A model generated the notes under the pieces. That model was not told where the DNA came from, did not search any database, and saw only the letters and a list, made by a program, of their open reading frames with translations. Below are positions 26,120 through 34,420 of a DNA stretch of 35,791 bases, piece after piece. The DNA comes from an uncultured Pseudomonadota bacterium (lineage in GTDB: Bacteria; Pseudomonadota; Gammaproteobacteria; Methylococcales; Methylomonadaceae), in contig CAIOHN010000237.1 of the NCBI GenBank assembly GCA_903858105.1, positions 1 to 35,791 on the forward strand, given 5' to 3'. Made by a program: the position numbers and the translations under genes. Position 1 is the stretch's first letter; every line of letters starts with the position of its first letter.

Positions 26120-27145
26120 ATGACGACACTCAGTTTTTCCAAACCGGATAGCTTTATCTTCAAACACAGGGTAGTCGGCATTGTGGCGTTTCCAAATGCG
26201 CAGATTTTGGATATTACCGGCCCCTTTGAAGTATTTAGTTTTGCTAACGCCTTGCTGCAAAAACTAGGTATCTGCGAACAAAAAATTTATTCGATCACAC
26301 TGCTGGCTGCCGAGCCGGGGCCTATAACCACCATGTCCGGGCTGCAAATTGTGGCTGATGAGGCTTATGGCGACTCTGATAGTGAATTCGACACCTTGAT
26401 AATTGCCGGCGGCGAAATTACAGCAGAATTATCCAACGTTAAGCTGCTGGATTGGATCAAGATCATGGTATCCAAAGTCAATCGATTAGCGTCGGTCTGC
26501 ACGGGTGCTTTTCTGCTAGCTGAATCAGGCTTATTGGACGACCGTAAAGCCACCACGCATTGGCATTATTGTCAGCTTCTGGCAAAAAATTATCCGCGGA
26601 TACACATAGAGCCCGATCAAATTTTTGTAAGGGATGGGCGTATTTTTACCTCCGGCGGCATCACCTCAGGAATCGATCTGGCATTGGCTATGGTGGAAGA
26701 GGATTGGGGGCAAGAGTTGGCGCTTGCTGTCGCGCGCTTTTTGGTGGTGTTTCTGAAGCGTCCTGGTGGGCAATCGCAATTCAGTAATTATTTAACCTGC
26801 GAGGCCAGTCATCGGCCCGACCTGCGCGAGTTACAAGCCTGGATCATGGCGCATACCGGCGAAGATTTGCGCGTCGAACTGTTGGCCGAGCGCATGGCGA
26901 TGAGCCCACGTAATTTTGCCCGGCTATTTCTGGCCGAAACCGGCATGACACCTGCCAAATTCGTGGAAATGGCGCGGATTGATCAAGCACGTTTTTTACT
27001 GGAGGTGAGTGAGTTTACGATTGAGCTCATCGCCGACAAGTCCGGCTTTAAAGATACCGAGCGCATGCGTCGGGCATTTATTCGCCAAATTGGCGTCAAT
27101 CCGCAAAATTACCGACAGCGTTTTAGCAAAGCGCTTAGCGCTTAA
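26120..27145 (+). CDS. GlxA-type transcriptional regulator (DJ-1/PfpI + AraC HTH)
   Basis: This 341-aa regulator has two domains. An N-terminal DJ-1/PfpI (class-I-amidotransferase-like) domain, about 15-190, has GIVAFPNAQILDITGPFEVFSF, TLIIAGG and LASVCTGAFLLAESGLL with the conserved Cys. A C-terminal AraC-family double HTH, about 235-335, has LAERMAMSPRNFARLFLAETGMTPAKFVEMARID and ELIADKSGFKDTERMRRAFIRQIGVNP. The track starts at 25898, but ATG 26120 has GAGG eight bases upstream and starts the domain normally. It sits 93 bases upstream of the HoxX-hemerythrin gene on the same strand and is a candidate regulator of it. The amidase-like domain of this family senses small ligands, and the ligand here is unknown. 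Confidence 0.92.
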   Translation: MTTLSFSKPDSFIFKHRVVGIVAFPNAQILDITGPFEVFSFANALLQKLGICEQKIYSITLLAAEPGPITTMSGLQIVADEAYGDSDSEFDTLIIAGGEITAELSNVKLLDWIKIMVSKVNRLASVCTGAFLLAESGLLDDRKATTHWHYCQLLAKNYPRIHIEPDQIFVRDGRIFTSGGITSGIDLALAMVEEDWGQELALAVARFLVVFLKRPGGQSQFSNYLTCEASHRPDLRELQAWIMAHTGEDLRVELLAERMAMSPRNFARLFLAETGMTPAKFVEMARIDQARFLLEVSEFTIELIADKSGFKDTERMRRAFIRQIGVNPQNYRQRFSKALSA

Positions 27146-27238
27146 TCCCACCCACGTCTGATCAAACAGTTTTCAGGTTGCAGCCATTGGCTTAATCGGC
27201 AATGACTTATCCACAATAATTCTAATAAGGGGATAGAC

Positions 27239-29401
27239 ATGCGTATTTTACTCATTTCAACTGCATTTTCTGGTTTGACGCAACGGTATTACACCGAGCT
27301 TGAAGACGCCGGTTATACGGTTTCTGTAGAGTTACACTTGGGTGATGAGGCCAAATTGTTAGAGGCTGTGGCGCTATTTAAACCGGATCTGATTCTTTGT
27401 CCGTTTCTTACCAAACGCATACCCAAAGCGCTTTACCAAAACTATAAATGTCTGATTGTACATCCAGGCATAAAAGGTGATCGCGGAGCCTCGTCGCTGG
27501 ATTGGGCCATTCAAGCCGGTCTGGATGAGTGGGGTGTCACCTTGCTGGAGGCCGACGAGGAAATGGATGCCGGGGCGATTTGGGTCAGCAAGCGTTTTCC
27601 GTTGCGGGCGGCTACCAAAAGTAGCGTATTCAATCGCGAGCTTACCCAAGCTGCTGTCGATTGTCTGTGGGAGGCTTTGAGTTATTTTGAAGCCCCAGCT
27701 TTTAAACCGGAGCCCTTGGATTACACCAAGCGGGATGTAAAAGGCCGCTTGCAAGCTTGCATGAAACAAGCGGATCGGGCTATCGATTGGAAAAAACAAA
27801 CCACCGCGCAAATTTTGCAGCGCATCCGTGCTGCCGATGGCACACCAGGCGTTTTGGACGAAATATACGGTCAGGCTTTTTACCTGTACAACGCGCAAGC
27901 CGAGGCAACTTTAAGCGGTAAGCCCGGTGAGATTATTGCCGTTGCCAATCAAGCCATTTGCCGGGCGACGATAGACGGCGCGGTATGGATCGGGCATTTG
28001 AAGCCAAAATTACCCGCTGGCAACGCTATTAAATTACCGGCACAAATGGCTTTGCGCGATTTGCAGCCAGCACCGGCAAAAGGCTGGCTGGGCTTATTGA
28101 ATAAAACCGTGAAAAACATCGACATCGACTATACCCAACCCGGCAAACAATGGCCGTGCCAGGAAGTGTGGTACATCCTTGATGATGCCGCAGCGTATAT
28201 CCACTTTGCCTTTCATAATGGCGGTATGAGTACGGCACAGTGCCAGTTATTGTTGGCGGTCTATCAGCATGTGGCCACCTTGGATGTCAAAGTGATTGTG
28301 TTAATGGGCGGCGAAAACTGCTGGTCCAACGGCATTCATCTTAACCACATCGAAGCGGCAAAAAATCCCGCCGACGAATCCTGGCAAAACATCAATGCCA
28401 TGGACGATCTGATTCATCAAATAATTGCTACGATGGATAAGCTAACCATCGCCGCTTTAGCGGGCGGTGCCGGTGCCGGCGGGGCGATCTTGGCGATTGC
28501 GCCGGATCAGGTATTTGTCAGGGAAGGGGTGATTTTTAATCCGCATTACAAGAATATGGGCGAGCTTTATGGCTCGGAATACTGGACGTATTTGCTGCCC
28601 AAACGGGTTGGGCTTGGCATGGCCAATCAATTAACAGAAGAGCGTTTGCCGATCAGCGCCAAAAAAGCCTGGCGGATAGGTTTGGTGGACAGGGTGCTTG
28701 ACCGGCAACTGCCGATATTTCTGGCCCAGGTCAAACAACTGGTTAGCACTTACCTTAACGATCCGGCGGCTTTAACGGCTTTACTGAAGCAAAAAGCCGA
28801 AACCCGCTGTGTCGATGAGGCTGCTAAACCCCTGGCTGCTTACCGTAAATTTGAACTCACCCAAATGTACGCCAACTTTTATGGCAACGACGCTTACCAT
28901 CAGGCCAGGCAATGTTTTGTGTACAAACAAGGCTTGCAAAAAACGCCGGACAATATCGCCAAACATAGGCAATCGGCCGAAGTAAAGGCGCCGCAACCTG
29001 GCAGCTTGCTGCATTTTGCCTGGCAGGAAAGTTATGCCTTGGGCGATGAGAAAATCGATGACCAACACAAAGATTTTTTTGTATTGGCAGAAAAATTATT
29101 GGCTGCTCCGAATAAAGAAGCCATGATCGACACCATGTTTGATTTGTATCAGCATGTAAAAATCCATTTTGGCGAAGAAGAAGCCTTTATGCAGCAAGTG
29201 GGTTTTCATCATTACAAAAGCCATGTCAAAGAGCACAATTTGATGCTGGAAAAGCTATTGGAGATGGATAAAAAAGTCCAGCAAGATAACTGGAATGCCG
29301 AGGATGTGGCGAACTTTATCGATAAATGGACCAAGCATATTTTGAATTCCGACCTGGCGTTTAATCAGCATTGGAAGGAAATGTTTAAGTTCTGTGTATG
29401 A
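27239..29401 (+). CDS. hoxX: HoxX (CO-synthesising hydrogenase maturation protein) fused to a C-terminal hemerythrin domain
   Basis: HoxX turns N10-formyl-tetrahydrofolate into formyl-CoA and releases CO for the active site of [NiFe]-hydrogenase under air. The N-terminal formyl-transfer domain (about 1-285) has IVHPGIKGDRGASSLDWA (His 75), EMDAGAIW (Asp 110) and RIRAADGTPGV. The crotonase-like domain (about 305-545) has GGENCWSNGIHLN, AALAGGAGAGGAILAIAPD and NPHYKNMGELYGSEYW; its Tyr 437 and Glu 447 keep the ten-residue spacing of the catalytic pair I recall from Aquifex HoxX. Normal HoxX ends near 550-580 aa; this one runs to 720. Residues about 590-720 form a bacteriohemerythrin with all seven di-iron ligands: His 610, His 643, Glu 647, His 662, His 666, His 700 and Asp 705. 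There is no hydrogenase gene in the window. ATG 27239 has AAGGGG upstream. Confidence 0.92.
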   Translation: MRILLISTAFSGLTQRYYTELEDAGYTVSVELHLGDEAKLLEAVALFKPDLILCPFLTKRIPKALYQNYKCLIVHPGIKGDRGASSLDWAIQAGLDEWGVTLLEADEEMDAGAIWVSKRFPLRAATKSSVFNRELTQAAVDCLWEALSYFEAPAFKPEPLDYTKRDVKGRLQACMKQADRAIDWKKQTTAQILQRIRAADGTPGVLDEIYGQAFYLYNAQAEATLSGKPGEIIAVANQAICRATIDGAVWIGHLKPKLPAGNAIKLPAQMALRDLQPAPAKGWLGLLNKTVKNIDIDYTQPGKQWPCQEVWYILDDAAAYIHFAFHNGGMSTAQCQLLLAVYQHVATLDVKVIVLMGGENCWSNGIHLNHIEAAKNPADESWQNINAMDDLIHQIIATMDKLTIAALAGGAGAGGAILAIAPDQVFVREGVIFNPHYKNMGELYGSEYWTYLLPKRVGLGMANQLTEERLPISAKKAWRIGLVDRVLDRQLPIFLAQVKQLVSTYLNDPAALTALLKQKAETRCVDEAAKPLAAYRKFELTQMYANFYGNDAYHQARQCFVYKQGLQKTPDNIAKHRQSAEVKAPQPGSLLHFAWQESYALGDEKIDDQHKDFFVLAEKLLAAPNKEAMIDTMFDLYQHVKIHFGEEEAFMQQVGFHHYKSHVKEHNLMLEKLLEMDKKVQQDNWNAEDVANFIDKWTKHILNSDLAFNQHWKEMFKFCV

Positions 29402-29518
29402 ATTGTCGGCGTACTGAGTACGGCGCGTCTTAAAACTCAAATATTTAGAATGTTTCTGCGTTAACTAAGGCTCAAACCCGCGCATCGCTACTGCCCCTGA
29501 AAGCAGGTTTGCTATATC

Positions 29519-32500
29519 ATGGCAGCATCAATTATTAATCAATGGGGCGGGATTATGGATAAGCTAAGGGCGCTGGGTCTCGGGCCGGTAGGCCAGGATG
29601 AACAAGCCGTAAAGCAACAATTGCATCTTTACATCAACCTTAAGCTGGCGTCTTGCGGTCAGCCGACGTGTATCGATAATGCCTCTGCGCAATTCATGGA
29701 TACTGCGCAGGACTTGCTGAACAGCTATCTGGAAAAAAGCCGGCAGTTGGCCTCCTCGTCCTTGTATCCAGCCGACAGGCGTATCCAGGATTTTCTGGAG
29801 CGCTATTGTGCCGATTTGGGTATGGCAAAAGTCCCCAGTTTGCCTACCATGACCTTTGAACTGGACAAACACGGTGTGGCGCGCGAACTGTCTTTGCCCT
29901 TGGGCGAGGATGAATTTCGTTCAGAAATCGTCTCCAGTTTCCGGGTTAAACAAGGTATCTTGCATAACCCGGCCAGTGACCGCCGGACAACGCAAGGCTC
30001 GTTTCACATTGCCGAGGGCGGCTTGCCGGTGCCGGGCGACAAAAAGCAGGTGCCCAAACTGACCTTTGCCTTGATGCTGGCTGAGGCTTTGAATCCCCCC
30101 GCTGATTTATTGATTTTGCCGTTTACCGCGCATCAACCGCAACCAGCGCGGATGTTTGCGTCCTTGCTGCTGCGGCCAGTGGTGTGTCCAGAAATTCCGG
30201 GCGTTGCTGCCGAAAAATCGATGGAGATCCGCTTTTTTGCGCCGGGTAATCTGGTCAGCAACCTGGATTTTGTCGAAAGCATCTTTGGCAATGGCGGCAA
30301 TCCGGCCTTACCGGAGTGCGATGCGGCGCTGGACGTGCAGCATTGGTCTGGCCATAGCGGTTGCGTGATTCTGGCACCGCATTTGAGCAAACTCACCAAA
30401 AAACAACTCGGCTTGCCGCATTGGGATGATGCCACTGAACGCCAACGCGCCGATGGCATGTGTTGGCAAATGCCAACCGAACTGTATAACGAAGGCCAGG
30501 CATTCAAACTGACCGCCCGCGACAGTAGTGGCGTGATTGTGACCTTACTGGCCGATAACTATTACGGCTATTGCAAGAAAGAAATCAAAACTCAAATCAG
30601 CTACGCCGCCAATTTGTTTGGCTTGGCCGAAGAAGAGCATGCCGGTGGCGCGTTGGCGTTTCGCAGAATCAATCATGGCGATGAGTTTGGTATCGGCAGC
30701 CTGACCCGCGAGCCGGGATACGATTTTGACGACATGACCTATCACTACGGCGCGCTGATGGACGTGCAACCGGAAGGCTATGCCATAGACCGAAGCTTTC
30801 CAGACATTATTTATGTACCGCAAGATTTACGGATGAGTCTGGCTACGCAAAAAATCACCTGGCTTAAAAACGGCCAGAGCCACAGCATACGCTTGCAACC
30901 CGGCAAGATTTACGTGCAGCCTAACGGTTATAAAATCGAAATGTGCAAGCATCCCGGCGCGCCGTCCTGGCGATTAATCGGCACGGTGGCCGAGGGTACG
31001 TTTTGCCACAAACCTTGCACGGTGTCTGGCGGCGGCAAGTCGGAAATTTCCAAGTCCATTGAGGACGCGGCAATTTACGGCCCACTGTTCGTCGATGATT
31101 TGCAACACGATCTGGATCGGGTGCAGGCGATTTTTGATAGAGATTATCTAAACCGCTTCTTGCCCGGTCACGAGCATGAAGATCGCGATCCGGTGCGCTC
31201 GGTACTGAGTGCGGAGCGCAGTTTGGGCTCGGTGATCAAAATGCTGACGCCTTCGCCGTATTACCTGCCGGAATTTAATAGCTGGCTGAAATCGATTCCG
31301 CCCAGTATCCTGGCGCTGGTATTTTTGATCAAACGTTTTTACCGCCCTGAGTGGGGCGACAATTGGCGCGATAATTTGTCGGTAGACGTTATAGATGGCG
31401 CACCAGGCCACGAATTGAAACTGCATCAGCGCAAGATCGTCGCCACCTATTTGCGCGTGGGTTTTGACCTGGACGGCGGCTGGCGAACCTTTAAGGTCAG
31501 ACAAGACTATATCGCCTGCGAAAAAGTGCAGATGGAAGACGACATCAGCGCCTCAGTGGTAGTGCCAATGGCGGCAGTGCGGCCCTGGCTGGCGGACGAT
31601 GGCTACAACATGAGCCTGAAATTGGTCAGCAACTGCGAATACCGATTGTTTCAGCGCCCTGACGATGCGGTGATTCCCGGTTACGATAAACAGACCGAAC
31701 TGAATATGTCCGGTGCTGATAATTTTATGGCTAACTTTGAGCCGCTGAACCACGAGAAATTGTCGACTATCGTCGAAGATGTGATGACTTTTTCCAAATT
31801 CACCCCGCCGATGCAAAACTTGCTGGACAAGGCTTATCGTGACGGCAAAGGTTATGTGGTGTGCTCTGCGCATCCACGCCTGGTGGATGGCAAACCGTCG
31901 AAAAATCCGCGCTATCTGGAAACCCGAGTGGATGTGGTGAAACCCTTGCGCAAATATGTGGCCGAGATTGGCGCGCGTTTGCATCGCAAAATCGCCTTGA
32001 ATCAGCCGCTGTGTCATCCGGTCGACGCCGTATTGACCGGGCGGCGTAACAATCCGCCGGAGCCAGGCATTAGAGCGTTGGCGGTTTACAACCCGATTCA
32101 TTATCAAGAATTGCCGGAACTGTTCATGGATTTTGTCAGTTCCTTAACCGGCAAATCGCCGTCGACTACCGGCGCAGGTAGCGAAGGCGCATTGACCAAA
32201 GGGCCTTTCAACGCCTTGCGCGGCACCGTCGATTTGAACAACGCTTTGGTGTCGTTCATCCTTACCGGTTATCCGGGCTTCTCTAGCTCGGCAGGATTCA
32301 TCGGGCCGGATACGCGGGTCGATCACGATGTTAGTTTGTTGATTCCAGAGATTTGGGCGCGTTTATCGCGACAAGAGCGGCAGCCGGAGTTTTTGCTGCA
32401 TCATGGCTATCTGGAGCCATTGGCCGATTTCGAGCATAACGGCCAACTTGTTTTGGCTAGCCGCCTGGGGTATCGCATTACCAGTCACTTCGTGCATGGT

Positions 32501-33025
32501 TTGATGGGCAAGATTTTCGATAACCCGTACGCAGTGTTTACCGACGAGATTTTGCAGCCGGAACGCCAGGATCTGGAGGTGTTTGTCGATGGCATCAACA
32601 ACATCGTCGAAACCCAGCAGCGGGTAGCGCAGCAATATCTGGAAGACGGCAGCGTTGATGATGCCTGTCCGCCACTGTATGCCTTGCTGCATATCATGGC
32701 CAATGGTCATTATCAGGGCAAAGACGCACATCACCCGGAGATTCGGGCCATGTTTACTCGCGACTATTTATTGGCTTCGGCGTGGTATCAGGAACGCTTG
32801 CACATCAAGCAACAACGCGATCTGGCCTTGTGGCAGCGGCATGTCGATTATTTGGCCGGGTTCTTGCATGACAGCAGTCACGAGGCGTTGATTGCCGAGC
32901 TGAGGCTGGTTGAGCGGCATCGTCAGGCCCAGCAAAAGCTGGCAGAGTTGGCTAGCCCAGCGTATTTGCAATCCCTGGTTGGCACCTTGGGAGCCGATCC
33001 TTTAGCGCCGTACGCTAGCGCCTGA
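29519..33025 (+). CDS. Very large soluble protein, probable pyrophosphate-type PEP carboxykinase family
   Basis: This is an 1168-aa cytoplasmic protein without signal peptide or clear transmembrane segments. I assign it tentatively to the PPi-type phosphoenolpyruvate carboxykinases (about 1130-1190 aa, known from Entamoeba and Propionibacterium), which interconvert oxaloacetate plus PPi and PEP plus phosphate and CO2. Supporting features are the length and an N-terminal LYINLKLASCGQPT. Further on are a FFAPGNLVSNLDF...FGNGGNP segment and HSGCVILAPHLSKLTKKQLGLPHW. A P-loop-like VSGGGKSEISKS (Gly-rich, Lys 507, Ser 508) and a C-terminal PGFSSSAGFIGPDTRVDHDVSLLIPEIW complete the set. The match is from memory and could be wrong. 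PPi-linked enzymes fit methanotroph carbon metabolism. ATG 29555 (MDKLRALGLG, after GGGGCGGG) is an alternative start. It is 117 bases downstream of hoxX. Confidence 0.6.
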   Translation: MAASIINQWGGIMDKLRALGLGPVGQDEQAVKQQLHLYINLKLASCGQPTCIDNASAQFMDTAQDLLNSYLEKSRQLASSSLYPADRRIQDFLERYCADLGMAKVPSLPTMTFELDKHGVARELSLPLGEDEFRSEIVSSFRVKQGILHNPASDRRTTQGSFHIAEGGLPVPGDKKQVPKLTFALMLAEALNPPADLLILPFTAHQPQPARMFASLLLRPVVCPEIPGVAAEKSMEIRFFAPGNLVSNLDFVESIFGNGGNPALPECDAALDVQHWSGHSGCVILAPHLSKLTKKQLGLPHWDDATERQRADGMCWQMPTELYNEGQAFKLTARDSSGVIVTLLADNYYGYCKKEIKTQISYAANLFGLAEEEHAGGALAFRRINHGDEFGIGSLTREPGYDFDDMTYHYGALMDVQPEGYAIDRSFPDIIYVPQDLRMSLATQKITWLKNGQSHSIRLQPGKIYVQPNGYKIEMCKHPGAPSWRLIGTVAEGTFCHKPCTVSGGGKSEISKSIEDAAIYGPLFVDDLQHDLDRVQAIFDRDYLNRFLPGHEHEDRDPVRSVLSAERSLGSVIKMLTPSPYYLPEFNSWLKSIPPSILALVFLIKRFYRPEWGDNWRDNLSVDVIDGAPGHELKLHQRKIVATYLRVGFDLDGGWRTFKVRQDYIACEKVQMEDDISASVVVPMAAVRPWLADDGYNMSLKLVSNCEYRLFQRPDDAVIPGYDKQTELNMSGADNFMANFEPLNHEKLSTIVEDVMTFSKFTPPMQNLLDKAYRDGKGYVVCSAHPRLVDGKPSKNPRYLETRVDVVKPLRKYVAEIGARLHRKIALNQPLCHPVDAVLTGRRNNPPEPGIRALAVYNPIHYQELPELFMDFVSSLTGKSPSTTGAGSEGALTKGPFNALRGTVDLNNALVSFILTGYPGFSSSAGFIGPDTRVDHDVSLLIPEIWARLSRQERQPEFLLHHGYLEPLADFEHNGQLVLASRLGYRITSHFVHGLMGKIFDNPYAVFTDEILQPERQDLEVFVDGINNIVETQQRVAQQYLEDGSVDDACPPLYALLHIMANGHYQGKDAHHPEIRAMFTRDYLLASAWYQERLHIKQQRDLALWQRHVDYLAGFLHDSSHEALIAELRLVERHRQAQQKLAELASPAYLQSLVGTLGADPLAPYASA

Positions 33026-33040
33026 GTGTAAGCTGGAACT

Positions 33041-33084
33041 AAAAAGGGGCTGCCGGCTTTGTTGACCGGCAGCCCCTTTTTTTT
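33041..33084 (+). terminator. Strong intrinsic terminator
   Basis: AAGGGGCTGCCGG and CCGGCAGCCCCTT form a perfect G/C-rich stem of more than 11 bp around a nine-base loop, followed by eight T. It lies 16 bases after the stop of the PEPCK-like gene and should end the hoxX/PEPCK-like transcript. The A tract before the stem would also let it work on the opposite strand. Confidence 0.93.
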
Positions 33085-33178
33085 GGCTAATCGTTGATTT
33101 TGCCTATTCAAAGCCGCGAAGCGGAAAATGCCGAAGGCAGGTGTTTAAATCCCTTAAATACCGCCCGAGCTGTCGAGT

Positions 33179-33256
33179 TGTATAGGCCGTATAAGCGCCA
33201 GCGTTTCCGGCAATCATGCTACGCCAGAAACGCCTATCGGCTTATTCTGGCCTACA
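33179..33256. repeat. Long imperfect palindrome (REP-like, TGTAGGCC type)
   Basis: TGTATAGGCCGTATAAGCG...CAGCGTTTCCGGCA is followed by the near-perfect inverse CGCCAGAAACG...GGCTTATTCTGGCCTACA. The arms, about 35 bases each, carry a few mismatches and single-base gaps around a six-to-eight-base centre. The motif belongs to the widespread class of REP palindromes that begin with TGTAGGCC. It fills the convergent gap between the PEPCK-like gene and the exported protein at 33302. The 74-aa ORF of the track (33094-33318) crosses it and is not credible. Confidence 0.75.
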
Positions 33257-33301
33257 GCTGTCAAAATAAATATAGCCGTATATTTTTGCAACCTACGCTA
33301 A

Positions 33302-34417
33302 TCAACCTTTATGCTTAGCTTTACCCTTCGGCGTTTCCCGGGCAATCAATGTCCGCGCCAACTTACGCAAACCATTAGACGACACTTCCAAACCCAGCGG
33401 CGAGCCTATCGATTCCAGTTCGTACATCAAGTCTGTCGCGGCAATCAATGTAACATAGCGCAGTTTCTCGCCGCCCGGTAATTGGGTAGAGGCATCGCGC
33501 AATAGTGGCGCAAACTTGTCCCAAGAGCCGTTAAAAAACTTACGCACTGGGTCGTTTTCGACTACCGATTCGCTGGTCAAGCCTTGCTCAAAAGCCTGTC
33601 CGGCTTTTTGCAGAACATCGCGCAAAGTGGCGCGACCGGTGTCGGCATCGTTAGTGATAGGCGCTTTATCAATCGCTTTTTCTAATGAAGCTTGCCAGCC
33701 TTGCCAGAGGCTTTGCCACTGCTTCAATTCTGCGTCGTTGAGGGCTTTTGCCGTTTTAACCTCGCCGCTGTTTTGATTTTTGGCGGTGTAACCAACGTTG
33801 ATCAAAAGGCCTTTATCGTCCGCTTTGGCCTGATTGAAGCGCAGGCTGTTAATGGTGTCGTGCAATTCTTCGCTGTCTTCAGCCGCAATGTAAGGCAGCA
33901 AGGTTTTGGTGATGTCTGGCCGCGATTGATTCAAGTCGATTTTTAACGACGCCAATTTGGGTTCGGCAGCTTTTTTGATTAAGGATTGCAACTGATCAAT
34001 GTGTAAAGGCTGGCCGTTGCGATCAAAGGCGTTGAGTTGAGTCACCGGGAAGCTGAGCACATTGCCAGTCGAATCCAGCGTCGGTTGTTGCAAGGTTTGC
34101 AAAACGCCAGACCATTCGACCAGCGTCATGCATTTGCCGCCCATTGAGGTGCCGATTCTGGCTTGGACATTATTCTGGATTTTGACCTGGCCTTGCTCGC
34201 CGCTGATTTGCGGATGATCCAGATCCAAAAAGCTGCATTGTTTGCCGTCTTTCCAGGCCCGTACTGATTCGTCCTGGCCGGTATAGAGCTGGCTTACCAG
34301 GATATTTTTGATAAAGCCATATTCCATGGGAACTGGAATATTGATTTCGCGAGCGAGTCCGGGCTGTGCCGTCAGCAACAGGCTGGTGGACAGTAAAATG
34401 GTTCGCAGTGATGACAT
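33302..34417 (-). CDS. Exported hypothetical protein, coupled to nadE
   Basis: I do not recognise this 371-aa protein. MSSLRTILLSTSLLLTAQPGLARE is a Sec signal peptide. The mature N-terminal part (INIPVPMEYGFIKNILVSQLYTG, GTSMGGKCMTLVEWSGVLQTLQQPTL) looks beta-rich, while the C-terminal part is helical and ends with a basic tail (RETPKGKAKHKG). Two Cys (in KQCSF and GKCMTL) could form a disulfide. A clear AGGAG lies seven bases before ATG 34417, overlapping the end of nadE, whose stop is three bases upstream. Expression should therefore follow nadE. A periplasmic function unrelated to NAD synthesis is possible. Confidence 0.75.
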   Translation of the reverse strand: MSSLRTILLSTSLLLTAQPGLAREINIPVPMEYGFIKNILVSQLYTGQDESVRAWKDGKQCSFLDLDHPQISGEQGQVKIQNNVQARIGTSMGGKCMTLVEWSGVLQTLQQPTLDSTGNVLSFPVTQLNAFDRNGQPLHIDQLQSLIKKAAEPKLASLKIDLNQSRPDITKTLLPYIAAEDSEELHDTINSLRFNQAKADDKGLLINVGYTAKNQNSGEVKTAKALNDAELKQWQSLWQGWQASLEKAIDKAPITNDADTGRATLRDVLQKAGQAFEQGLTSESVVENDPVRKFFNGSWDKFAPLLRDASTQLPGGEKLRYVTLIAATDLMYELESIGSPLGLEVSSNGLRKLARTLIARETPKGKAKHKG

Positions 34418-34420
34418 GAT

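Noticed and set aside
27207-27215. Perfect DnaA-box sequence TTATCCACA upstream of hoxX
   Set aside because: A single nine-base match is expected by chance at this scale; no cluster of boxes, AT-rich unwinding element or replication gene is nearby.
33094-33318. 74-aa ORF in the track
   Set aside because: It overlaps a long REP-like palindrome and the end of the gene on the other strand; the composition looks non-coding.
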